A stretch of 64,000 nt of DNA from an uncultured Bacillota bacterium. Its GTDB lineage: Bacteria; Bacillota_I; Bacilli_A; RFN20; CAG-288. A program made the translations under genes and the position numbers. The stretch's first letter is position 1, and each line of letters starts with the position of its first letter. Location of the stretch: contig CASGEC010000004.1 in assembly GCA_949300365.1 (NCBI GenBank), positions 1 to 64,000 on the forward strand, in the 5' to 3' direction. The notes under the pieces were generated by a model. That model was not told the origin of the DNA. It was given only the letters and a program-made list of their open reading frames with translations, and searched no databases. Positions 43,320-51,445 of the stretch are shown here, piece by piece.

Positions 43320-44950
43320 CTCTTGCCTCCTTCAAGCCCGTCTTCCCTTTCGGACTCGTCGCTTGTCGTATAGGTTCTCTCCTCCTCGATGACAGGACCC
43401 TCGACATTCATGCCTTTTTTTTCGTCATAGGTGATCGTGGTCCCCTGGGGATGGGCTTTCTCCAGATACTTCTTGTCCTTCTCCATCTGCTTCCTAAGCT
43501 TTCGAAGCTCCCTAGCCTTCTTCCGGGCCTTCTTGCGGATGAGCTGCTTCTTGCTCTCCTTGAGGTCGCGGTGGACTTCTTCCTCGATTTCCGGATCGGG
43601 ACGGAACATCTTCCTCAGCTCCTCGGCTTCGGCGACGGCCTTGGCCAGCTGCTTTTTCTGGATGTCCAGGGTCATCGTCCTGTCCTTGTCTTCCTCGGGG
43701 ATCTCATAGGTGCTTTCCTTCTCCATGTTCTTTCTTATTCTAGCAAAGGACTCCTGGACTTCTCTCTTGGAAAGAAGGACGGGCGGGTCCTTTTGCGACT
43801 TTGCCTTTCCGCCCTGAAGGAATTCCAAGGTCTTGCGGTCATTTGTCTCATGGAGATTGAGGACTTCCAAATCGTAGATCGTCGCCGTGTTGGCCAGAAG
43901 CTCGTAGCGCCGCGGGGAGCCTTTGTAGAAGAAGTAGAAAAGGGCACCGATGATAAGAGGCAGATAGAAGGAAAGGACACGCCAGAGGAGGTTTGCGGCA
44001 GCGGCAACGTTGTAGCTGTTGCTGACACCCTGGATGGAAAGAAGATAGCTGAAGATGGTCTGGAATCCGATTTCCGGAGCGCCGACGACGATGAAGGAAG
44101 TGATCAATTGGAGATAGCCCATGCCCGAGAAGAGTTCGGAAAAGTTGAGGGAGGAAGTCGGAACGCCGATGGACCAGAAGATGAGATAGGGAAGGGCAAA
44201 AGTCACGACAAGCTTTGCCACGTTGGTGACAAGGGAGACGAAAACCAGGGGTAGATGGTGGCCAAGACGCTTCAATTCGATACGATAGGTAGCAAGTTGG
44301 AGCGTCCACTTCTTTCTAGAACTCTCAGGATCCTTGACGATATGAAGCTTTGCCAGGACATGGATTCCCGTATTCATGAAGAAATGATGGAGCGGGCGGC
44401 AGAAGGCAAGAAGGAGCATCAGGAGAAGAAGGAAAAGGGAGACGCCTAGCCCGATCAGGGAAAGCGGGAAGATCTTGATGTTTCCCAAAAACGTGATCGG
44501 AATCTGCTCCACATAGGGATAGCCGACGATGACCAGGACGACGGAAAAGAGGGTGAAGACGATCTGGTACATCAGAAACTGCATCGTCAGGATGGAGGCG
44601 GCGTGGGCACCCTTGACGTCCTGCTTGGTGAAGGTATAGGCCTGGATGAACATCGCTCCGGTCTTGTAGAGGCAGCCGATGAAGTTTCCGATTAGCGTGT
44701 TGACAAGGCCCTGATGGAAACGGTAGCGCTTGTTGTAAAGCCTGGTGAAGAAGGTCAGACTCAAGGCATCCAGGAAGGGAAGGGAGAGGACAAGAAGGAT
44801 AGCCAAAAGAAAAGGAAAGAAAGCGACTTCTCCGATAAGGGAGAAGGTCCTGATCGGATCGTCGTGGAGGACGTAGACTGCCGAAAGGATGGTGACGACG
44901 ACAAGGATCAGGACCTTGACGATGGTCTTGAAAGAGGGGCTCTTCGTCAT
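43316..44950 (-). CDS. MprF-like flippase domain protein with coiled-coil tail
   Basis: The 544-residue protein has at least six to eight membrane helices matching the lysylphosphatidylglycerol synthase TM region (UPF0104): LVNTLIGNFIGCLYKTGAMF, then FSGMGYLQLITSFIVVGAPE. It lacks the aminoacyl-transferase domain. The C-terminal 150 residues are a charged helical tail with many Lys and Glu (KKQLIRKKARKKARELRKLR). A role in flipping glycolipid made by the adjoining glycosyltransferase is inferred from overlap of the two genes. It overlaps gltX by four bases. Confidence 0.8.
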   Translation of the reverse strand: MTKSPSFKTIVKVLILVVVTILSAVYVLHDDPIRTFSLIGEVAFFPFLLAILLVLSLPFLDALSLTFFTRLYNKRYRFHQGLVNTLIGNFIGCLYKTGAMFIQAYTFTKQDVKGAHAASILTMQFLMYQIVFTLFSVVLVIVGYPYVEQIPITFLGNIKIFPLSLIGLGVSLFLLLLMLLLAFCRPLHHFFMNTGIHVLAKLHIVKDPESSRKKWTLQLATYRIELKRLGHHLPLVFVSLVTNVAKLVVTFALPYLIFWSIGVPTSSLNFSELFSGMGYLQLITSFIVVGAPEIGFQTIFSYLLSIQGVSNSYNVAAAANLLWRVLSFYLPLIIGALFYFFYKGSPRRYELLANTATIYDLEVLNLHETNDRKTLEFLQGGKAKSQKDPPVLLSKREVQESFARIRKNMEKESTYEIPEEDKDRTMTLDIQKKQLAKAVAEAEELRKMFRPDPEIEEEVHRDLKESKKQLIRKKARKKARELRKLRKQMEKDKKYLEKAHPQGTTITYDEKKGMNVEGPVIEEERTYTTSDESEREDGLEGGKR

Positions 44951-46617
44951 CCAAGCCTTTCGCTGACGGCATGGACGCGGCGAATGATTTCATCCTTGCC
45001 GAGGATCTTCAGGGTGTCGTAAAGCTTGGGGGTATTGGTGCTTCCGCTGACGGCGACACGGATGATGGCGATGCTATCGGCATACCAGCCGTTGTAGGCA
45101 GTAGGATCCTTCTTGTAGACCTTCCTGTCGTCGGCGAAGTTGTGCCTCTTGCCCAGTTCCTTCATGGAAGCAAACCAGGTCGTCTCGTCACAGGAAAGGT
45201 CCAAGGTCGCGACAAAGTCCTCAAGGACTTCCTTGATCAAGGCCTTGTCCAGATGCGGATTGAAGGGGAAAGGCGTATCGAGAAGGGAATCGAAGACATC
45301 CTTGTAGAAGAAGCGGATCTTGGGGAAGACATCGGAGAACTTCTCATAGTCCTTCCGGGGCTTTTCCTGCTCCCTTTCGATGTTGATGATGCTTTCGAAG
45401 TAGTCCCTATTTTCCTCGATCCTCTTTGCGTCCTCCAAATCGAATTGCCTGGCCCAGGACAGGCATTCCTCGGCAAAGGTCTTCTTGTCCATGTTGGCGA
45501 GGACTTCCTTGGAGATGTTGCTGAGCTTCGGAAGGTCAAAAAGCGCGCCATCGAGGGAGAACTTGTCGAAGGCTAGGCGGAAGTCATCCAGATCGCCCTT
45601 GGGGTTTTCCATCAGCCAGGCCTCGAAGTTGGAGTTGGCGATGGTGAAAAGATATTCGATGATGCCCTTCTTGGGATAGCCTTCCTGGATGAAGAAGGAC
45701 GTCGCGGCTTCTTTGTCCTTTCTCTTGGAGAGCTTCCTTCTGTTTCCGGTCTCCTTGTCGTTGACCATGATGACGGGAAGATGGGCATACTTGGGTGCCT
45801 TCCAGCCCATCGTCTGGAAGAGCTCGATATGGATCGGCAGGGAGGAAATCCATTCCTCGCCACGGGTGATGAGGGTCGTGCGCATGAAGTGATCGTCGAC
45901 AAGATGGGCGAAGTGGTATGTCGGAAGGCCATCGGACTTGAGGATGACGATATCCTGGTCGTTCTCGGTCAGATCCATGTCGCCGCGGATTTCGTCATGG
46001 ACGCGGATGTGGTTGAGGTGGTTGCCCTTGCTCTTGAAGCGGATGACATAGGGCTTTCCGCTCTTGATGAGGTCGATCGCCTCGTCGACGGAATAGTGGC
46101 GGCACTTGGCATATTCGCCGTAATAGCCCGGAATGACCTTGTTGGCCTCTTGGACAAGGCGGAGCTCATCGAGCTCTTCCTTCGTGCAGAAGCAGGGATA
46201 GGCCCGTCCCTTCTTGATGAGTTCCTTGATGACGACCTTGTAGATATTCGCTCTCTTGCTCTGCTCATAGGGGCCGTAGTTTCCTTCGTCATGGTCTCCG
46301 AAATAGCCTTCGTTTGCCACGATGCCGAAATTCCCGAGCTGACGGACAAGATCCAAGCCGGTTCCCTTGACCTCGCGCTTCTGGTCCGTGTCCTCAAGAC
46401 GGAAGAAATAGACGCCTTTTGTCTGCCGGGCGAATTTCCAGGCGATCAGGGCCGTAAAGAGGGAACCTGTATGAAGGAAGCCTGTCGGGGAAGGAGCGAA
46501 ACGCGTCACCTCGGCACCTTCGGGAAGATTCCTTTCGGGATAGCGTTTCTCAAGATCCTTGATCGTCTCATGGATGTCGGGGAAGATCAGTTCGGCTAAG
46601 TCCTTGTTTGTTGCCAT
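44947..46617 (-). CDS. gltX: Glutamyl-tRNA synthetase
   Basis: The 556-residue class I synthetase has the HIGH-type motif TRFAPSPTGFLHTGSLFTAL, FFRLEDTDQKREVKGTG, and the KMSKS-type RRKLSKRKDKEA. It is about 60 residues longer than common GluRS, with an N-terminal extension of about 40 residues before the catalytic start. The C-terminal anticodon domain is short. Start ATG 46617 follows GAGG. It is 34 bases after yitT and charges the tRNA-Glu at 11984-12060 among others. Confidence 0.93.
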   Translation of the reverse strand: MATNKDLAELIFPDIHETIKDLEKRYPERNLPEGAEVTRFAPSPTGFLHTGSLFTALIAWKFARQTKGVYFFRLEDTDQKREVKGTGLDLVRQLGNFGIVANEGYFGDHDEGNYGPYEQSKRANIYKVVIKELIKKGRAYPCFCTKEELDELRLVQEANKVIPGYYGEYAKCRHYSVDEAIDLIKSGKPYVIRFKSKGNHLNHIRVHDEIRGDMDLTENDQDIVILKSDGLPTYHFAHLVDDHFMRTTLITRGEEWISSLPIHIELFQTMGWKAPKYAHLPVIMVNDKETGNRRKLSKRKDKEAATSFFIQEGYPKKGIIEYLFTIANSNFEAWLMENPKGDLDDFRLAFDKFSLDGALFDLPKLSNISKEVLANMDKKTFAEECLSWARQFDLEDAKRIEENRDYFESIINIEREQEKPRKDYEKFSDVFPKIRFFYKDVFDSLLDTPFPFNPHLDKALIKEVLEDFVATLDLSCDETTWFASMKELGKRHNFADDRKVYKKDPTAYNGWYADSIAIIRVAVSGSTNTPKLYDTLKILGKDEIIRRVHAVSERLG

Positions 46618-46651
46618 GTTCGTTACCTCGCTATTGTGTTTTCTTATTGTC

Positions 46652-47704
46652 CTACTCGATCGGCTTGATGAAGAAGCGGCCATAGACCTGGTTGAGATCG
46701 ATGACGGTTATGAAGGCCAGCTTGTCGACGGCCTTGATGATCTGGATGGCCTTCTTCTTCTCGGAACGGGAGATGACCATGTAGACCATCAGATTCCGCC
46801 TTCCGGTGAAGGCACCCTTGCTGTCGACGACGGTGCAGGAGTGGGGGAAGGCGCGGATGAGTACCAAAGGCAGGTTCTCGTTGGTGGTGAAGATCTGGAG
46901 TTCCTGCTTTCGGTTCTTCGTGTTGAGCACGTCGATGACCCGGCCCTGGACAAAGAAGTAGACCAAGGTATAAAGGGCCATCGTGACGACCGGCGTGATG
47001 TCCTTGCTGGCATCGGCACTGACAGGGTTGGTGTTGAGCCCGACGGCCGAGAAGATGACATAGCAGCAGACCGTGATGCTGTTTGCAATGACGGAATACT
47101 GGCCGACGGACGAGGATTTCCTTTCGGAAATGTAGAGGGAGATGATGTCCACACCGCCCGATGACGTTCCGACCATGAGGGCAAGGCCGGAAGAAAGACC
47201 CGTGGCGATACCGCCGAAGATCGCCCTGGCGAGATGGTCCTCATAGAGATTGACCACGTTGTAGATCCATTCGTCGGGAAGAACCTGGTTGAAGAGGGAG
47301 AAGAAGCCGACGTTGATCAAGGTGAAGACGGCAAACTGCCTTGAGATCTTGAACCACGCCAGAAGGAAGAGCGGGATATTGATGACGAAGTAGAGAATGG
47401 AGACCATCGTCGTTTCGATCTCGAGCAAGTGGACTCCAGGGAACATCTCGATGAATTTGATGATTGCCTGTGCCATGCCCGAAGCGCCACCGGAGATCAA
47501 GGCATTGACGGTCGTCGCCCCTTCCTGCCAATGCTGGACGCAGGTGATGGAAGGAGACATGAAGGCGCGGAAGCCATAGGCGAAGATCAAGGCGGAGAGA
47601 GCCTCGAGGAAGAACTTTCCTATCCATATCGACCACGTCTTGATGCGGGGATGGTCAATGAGGAAGCTATTCGTCTCATTCTCCGCTTTGGTGAACCATT
47701 TCAT
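46652..47704 (-). CDS. yitT: YitT family membrane protein
   Basis: The 350-residue protein has five to six membrane helices of the YitT_membrane domain (GKFFLEALSALIFAYGFRAF, GVHLLEIETTMVSILYFVIN, GIATGLSSGLALMVGTSSGG). It ends in a cytoplasmic DUF2179 domain (YMVISRSEKKKAIQIIKAVD). The function is unknown; transport has been suggested for the family. The ATG follows GAGG. It heads the minus-strand series and faces galK across a 411-base gap. Confidence 0.9.
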   Translation of the reverse strand: MKWFTKAENETNSFLIDHPRIKTWSIWIGKFFLEALSALIFAYGFRAFMSPSITCVQHWQEGATTVNALISGGASGMAQAIIKFIEMFPGVHLLEIETTMVSILYFVINIPLFLLAWFKISRQFAVFTLINVGFFSLFNQVLPDEWIYNVVNLYEDHLARAIFGGIATGLSSGLALMVGTSSGGVDIISLYISERKSSSVGQYSVIANSITVCCYVIFSAVGLNTNPVSADASKDITPVVTMALYTLVYFFVQGRVIDVLNTKNRKQELQIFTTNENLPLVLIRAFPHSCTVVDSKGAFTGRRNLMVYMVISRSEKKKAIQIIKAVDKLAFITVIDLNQVYGRFFIKPIE

Positions 47705-48051
47705 GGATTGATACCTCTTTAATAAGAGAAACCTAAATATAATACTAGCTACTTATTCAAAAAGAAACAAGAATTCCGAAGAATTGTGCCTCCGCAAAAA
47801 AGAGATACTACCAAAAAACAAAGAAAGTTACTGAATATTCCTCAAAGTTAAAGTAAATATCATTAAATAAACGATAAACAAAAGCAGAAGCAACCTATCG
47901 AAAATAAAAAAGAATAGATATTAAATCGCACGCCTGTAAAGCCAACAACCAAGGAAATCCTGTCCGATACCCCTTTTTCCTTGAGAAAAGACAAGAAAAT
48001 TCCCAAAGGACAGGGAGTGTCAAGAAAACAAGAGAAAGGCCTGCCTATTCT
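47705..48051. other. AT-rich divergent intergenic region
   Basis: No gene is seen. The region between yitT and galK is AT-rich and includes CCTGTCC (47959-47965) and GGACAGG (48008-48014), an inverted pair that could be an operator or a loop. Promoters for both directions are expected here. Confidence 0.45.
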
Positions 48052-48080
48052 TTGCCTGTTAACGGCAGCACGTATATAAT
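48052..48080 (+). promoter_or_regulatory. galK promoter
   Basis: TTGCCT (48052-48057) and TATAAT (48075-48080) are 17 bp apart, a near-consensus sigma-A promoter 36 bp before galK. The spacer contains TTAACGGCA, giving a TGCC/GGCA inversion that could bind a galactose repressor. Confidence 0.8.
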
Positions 48081-48115
48081 TTTTCCGAAAGTCGGTTTCA
48101 TCCGGGAGGAATACG

Positions 48116-49279
48116 ATGAACAACGCAGAACTGAAGGAAGGCTTTTGCAAGGTTTTTGGAACGGGAGGCGACATTCGGGGATATTTTGCCCCAGGCCGTG
48201 TCAATCTTATCGGCGAACATCTCGACTACAATCGCGGCCATGTCTTTCCCTGTGCCTTGAATACGGGAAACTATGCCGTTGTCCGGCTTCGCGATGACAA
48301 GAAGATCCATTTCTTCTCCGCCAACTATCCCCGTCTTGGAATCTTGGAAGGCGATGTGGATGCCTTGGTCAAGAAGAACGGAAGCTGGACCAACTATGTC
48401 GAGGGCGTCCTTTTTGCCATTCGGGAAAAGGGATATGTTGTCGACAGGGGATTTGACTGCTACATCTATGGAAACATCCCGGGATCGGGCCTTTCTTCCT
48501 CGGCGGCGATGGAAGTCGTCATCGGAACGATGGTCAAGGACTTCTTCGGATTCGATTTGACGCCCATCGACATCGCCCTTTGCGGACAAAGAGCCGAGAA
48601 CGGATTCATCGGCATGAACTGCGGAATCATGGATCAGTTTGCTTCCGCCATGGGAAAGACGGGGAAGGCAATCTTCCTTGATACGGCAACACTGGAATAC
48701 GAGTACGTTCCTCTGGAGCTCAAGGGCTGCAAGATAATCGTCGCCAATTCCAATAAGCCCCACAGCCTTGTCTCTTCCCACTACAACGAAAGACGTCAGG
48801 AATGCGAAAGGGCCCTTCAGGATCTAAAGAAGGTCGTCGACATCCATAACCTCTGTGAACTGACCCCGGAGCAATTCGAAAACGCCAAGTCCGCTATCCA
48901 GGATCCCGTTTGTCTTGCCCGAGCCAAGCATGCCGTCTATGAGGAAGAACGCACGAAGAAAGCCGTCCTCGCCCTGAGGGAAAACGACCTCGTGACCTTT
49001 GGAACGCTACTAAACGAGTCCGGGGATTCTCTGCGCTATGACTATGATGCCACCTGCCCGGAGATCGATGCCCTTGTCGAAGAGGCAAGGAAGCAGAAAG
49101 GCGTCTATGGTTCCAGGGAGACAGGCGGTGGCTGGGGTGGAAACACGGTCTCCATCGTCCGTGAGGAGAACATCGCCGATTTCCGCAAGAACGTCAGCAA
49201 GGCCTACAAGGAAAGAACCGGTCTGAACTGCTCCATCTATGAGCTTGAGACGGGAGAAGGCGGAAGGAGGATCTTCTAG
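48116..49279 (+). CDS. galK: Galactokinase
   Basis: The 387-residue GHMP kinase phosphorylates galactose at C1. Its three family motifs are clear: GRVNLIGEHLDYNRGHVFPC near the N-terminus, IPGSGLSSSAAMEVVIGTMV near residue 125, and ETGGGWGGNTVSIV near 340. The ATG follows GGAGG. Galactokinase and galT are consecutive, one base apart. Confidence 0.97.
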   Translation: MNNAELKEGFCKVFGTGGDIRGYFAPGRVNLIGEHLDYNRGHVFPCALNTGNYAVVRLRDDKKIHFFSANYPRLGILEGDVDALVKKNGSWTNYVEGVLFAIREKGYVVDRGFDCYIYGNIPGSGLSSSAAMEVVIGTMVKDFFGFDLTPIDIALCGQRAENGFIGMNCGIMDQFASAMGKTGKAIFLDTATLEYEYVPLELKGCKIIVANSNKPHSLVSSHYNERRQECERALQDLKKVVDIHNLCELTPEQFENAKSAIQDPVCLARAKHAVYEEERTKKAVLALRENDLVTFGTLLNESGDSLRYDYDATCPEIDALVEEARKQKGVYGSRETGGGWGGNTVSIVREENIADFRKNVSKAYKERTGLNCSIYELETGEGGRRIF

Positions 49280-49280
49280 T

Positions 49281-50789
49281 ATGATTTTCCAAAGTATCAA
49301 GAAACTCGCTACCTATGCCCTTGAGAAAAAGCTCATAACGGAGGAAGAAGTCTCCTATTCGAACAATCTCCTTCTGGACGTCCTGGATCTTGACGAATAC
49401 GTGGAACCCGAAGAGGCTTTCCATGACGTCGACCTTGAGGAAACGCTCAAGGAAATCCTCGACTACGCTGTCGAAAAAGGCCTTCTGGAAAACGATTCCG
49501 TCGTCTATCGGGACCTTTTCGACACGAAGGTCATGAACTGCTTCATTCCGCGCCCCCAAAGCGTCATTGACCACTTCCAGACCCTCCTTTTGAAGGATGG
49601 CCCCGTCGCAGCGACTACTTGGTACTATGCCTTCTCCAAGGACACCGACTATGTCCGCGCCTATCGCATAAAGAAGGACCTGCGCTGGAAGACTATGACA
49701 CCCTATGGAGACTTGGACATCACCATCAATCTCAGCAAGCCGGAAAAGGATCCCAAGGCCATCGCGGCAGCAAAGCTTCTCAAGCAGTCGAGCTATCCTA
49801 AGTGCATGCTTTGCAAGGAAAACGAAGGCTATCGGGGAAGGGTCAACCACCCGGCGCGCCAGACCATCCGCATCCTCCCGCTGGATCTTTGCGGCGATCG
49901 GTTCTATCTCCAGTATTCGCCGTATTCTTACTACAATGAGCACTGCATCGTCTTCAACAGCAAGCATGTGCCGATGGTCATCGATGAAAAGGCCATCCGC
50001 CATCTTTTCGCCTTTGTGGAAAAGTTCCCTCACTACATGCTCGGCTCCAACGCCGATCTTCCTATCGTCGGCGGATCGATTCTGACCCATGACCATTACC
50101 AGGGCGGACGCTATACCTTCCCCATGTTCCTTGCCAAGGAAGTCTCTTCCCTGACCTTTACAGGCTATGAGGACATCAAGGCAAGCCATCTCTATTGGCC
50201 CCTTTCCGTGATTCGCCTTCAGGGAAAGGACAAGGAAAGGCTTATCGACCTCTCCTGCAAGGTCATCAACAAATGGCGAAGCTATACCGACGAAAGCCGG
50301 AATGTCCTTGCCTATACCGATGGCATTCCCCACAACACAATCACCCCGATCGTCCACAAGAAGGGGGAGGACTATGTCATCGACCTTGCCCTAAGAAACA
50401 ACCTGACGACAGAGGAATTCCCTCTCGGCGTCTATCATCCCCATCCGGAATACTGGAACATCAAGAAGGAGAACATCGGCCTGATCGAAGTCATGGGCCT
50501 TGCTGTCCTTCCCTCCCGCTTGAAGGCGGAGATGGAAAAAATAACCGAGCATCTGCTTAAAGGCGAGGATATCGCAACGGACGAATTGACAAGCAAGCAC
50601 GCCACATGGCTCTCCTCCTTCCGAAAGGACTATCCGGAAGAGATGACCGAAGATGAGATAAAGGACATACTCCAGAAGGAAATCGGAAAGACCTTCATGA
50701 GGGTCCTTGAGTGCGCCGGTGTCTATAAGCAGGACGAAGAAGGAAGGAAAGGCGTACTCCGGTTTGTGGAATTCGTGAATGCTGAATAA
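49281..50789 (+). CDS. galT: Galactose-1-phosphate uridylyltransferase, Gram-positive type
   Basis: The 502-residue enzyme exchanges UDP between glucose and galactose-1-phosphate. It belongs to the long GalT family of Bacillota. The conserved FQTLLLKDGPVAATTWYYAF, CMLCKENEGYRGR and the active-site-like SILTHDHYQGGRYTFPM are present. The ATG at 49281 is preferred because it directly follows the galK stop, with GGAGG inside galK; the frame extending upstream is ignored. Confidence 0.96.
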   Translation: MIFQSIKKLATYALEKKLITEEEVSYSNNLLLDVLDLDEYVEPEEAFHDVDLEETLKEILDYAVEKGLLENDSVVYRDLFDTKVMNCFIPRPQSVIDHFQTLLLKDGPVAATTWYYAFSKDTDYVRAYRIKKDLRWKTMTPYGDLDITINLSKPEKDPKAIAAAKLLKQSSYPKCMLCKENEGYRGRVNHPARQTIRILPLDLCGDRFYLQYSPYSYYNEHCIVFNSKHVPMVIDEKAIRHLFAFVEKFPHYMLGSNADLPIVGGSILTHDHYQGGRYTFPMFLAKEVSSLTFTGYEDIKASHLYWPLSVIRLQGKDKERLIDLSCKVINKWRSYTDESRNVLAYTDGIPHNTITPIVHKKGEDYVIDLALRNNLTTEEFPLGVYHPHPEYWNIKKENIGLIEVMGLAVLPSRLKAEMEKITEHLLKGEDIATDELTSKHATWLSSFRKDYPEEMTEDEIKDILQKEIGKTFMRVLECAGVYKQDEEGRKGVLRFVEFVNAE

Positions 50790-50806
50790 AGTTGTCAAAA
50801 TAGCTT

Positions 50807-50826
50807 AAGCCAGTCACTGGCTTTTG
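50807..50826 (+). terminator. Terminator after galT
   Basis: AAGCCAG (50807-50813) and CTGGCTT (50817-50823) form a stem with a three-base loop followed by TTG. It lies 18 bases past the stop. Confidence 0.65.
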
Positions 50827-50889
50827 AATGGGAACCCACCTCTTCATCTCCGCTGCAAAAGTTGGTAAAGAAGATTAGTCATAAGCATT

Positions 50890-50926
50890 CAAAAAGGCCT
50901 CGAGATTATTCGGGGCCTTTCTTTAT
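50890..50926 (-). terminator. Bidirectional terminator between galT and the NrdD-like gene
   Basis: AAAGGCCTCGA pairs with TCGGGGCCTTT across GATTAT. The minus-strand side ends in TTTTTG and the plus-strand side in CTTTATT. It most likely closes the minus-strand gene at 50973. Confidence 0.8.
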
Positions 50927-50972
50927 TCTCTTTGCGATTATGGATGGTGCAATGGATTCGGAATAAGAAAAC

Positions 50973-51269
50973 TTACTTGCTCTGTCCGGCAAGTTCGGAA
51001 GGATCGGAATAGCGGTTGTGCTTGACGCGGTCGTTGACTTCGGCCTTCTTGGCGTTGTTGAAACGATCGAGGGTTCCGACAAGGTAGCCCGTGATGCGGC
51101 GGATCCTTTCGAAGTTGGCCTCACGATAGTGATAGTGGCAATCCAGATAGTCGCCGTCGGCTTTGATCTCGAGGCTGGTGATTTCCTTGTCGGGGTTCTT
51201 GGCCTTGATCTCTTCGATGCACTTGTCCTGCTCTTCCTTGCTGATATCTCCGATGACCTTGATTTCCAT
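50973..51269 (-). CDS. Small NrdD C-terminus-like protein
   Basis: The 98-residue protein ends with RRITGYLVGTLDRFNNAKKA followed by EVNDRVKH, which resembles the C-terminal glycyl-radical region of anaerobic ribonucleotide reductase NrdD (R-V/I-x-GYL...RFN..K..E...R.kH). The zinc-binding Cys pairs and the rest of NrdD are missing. An acidic N-terminal half (GDISKEEQDKCIEEIKAKNP) has no clear match. It could be a separate accessory protein related to the NrdD tail, comparable in idea to YfiD for pyruvate formate-lyase. Start ATG 51269 is monocistronic. Confidence 0.6.
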   Translation of the reverse strand: MEIKVIGDISKEEQDKCIEEIKAKNPDKEITSLEIKADGDYLDCHYHYREANFERIRRITGYLVGTLDRFNNAKKAEVNDRVKHNRYSDPSELAGQSK

Positions 51270-51445
51270 ATTTGGTACTCTCCTTTGGTCACGGATTATA
51301 GCACGCTTTGGAAAGAGTGACGGCAAAGATGCTCAGACGCTTTGGGATGGTATTTCTTTTCGGAAGGGAAAATGCTTTTTAATGTCGGAAAACGCTTAAA
51401 ATTGCCGGCCTTCATACTTAAGGTATTGTGATATACTTCTTTTGT

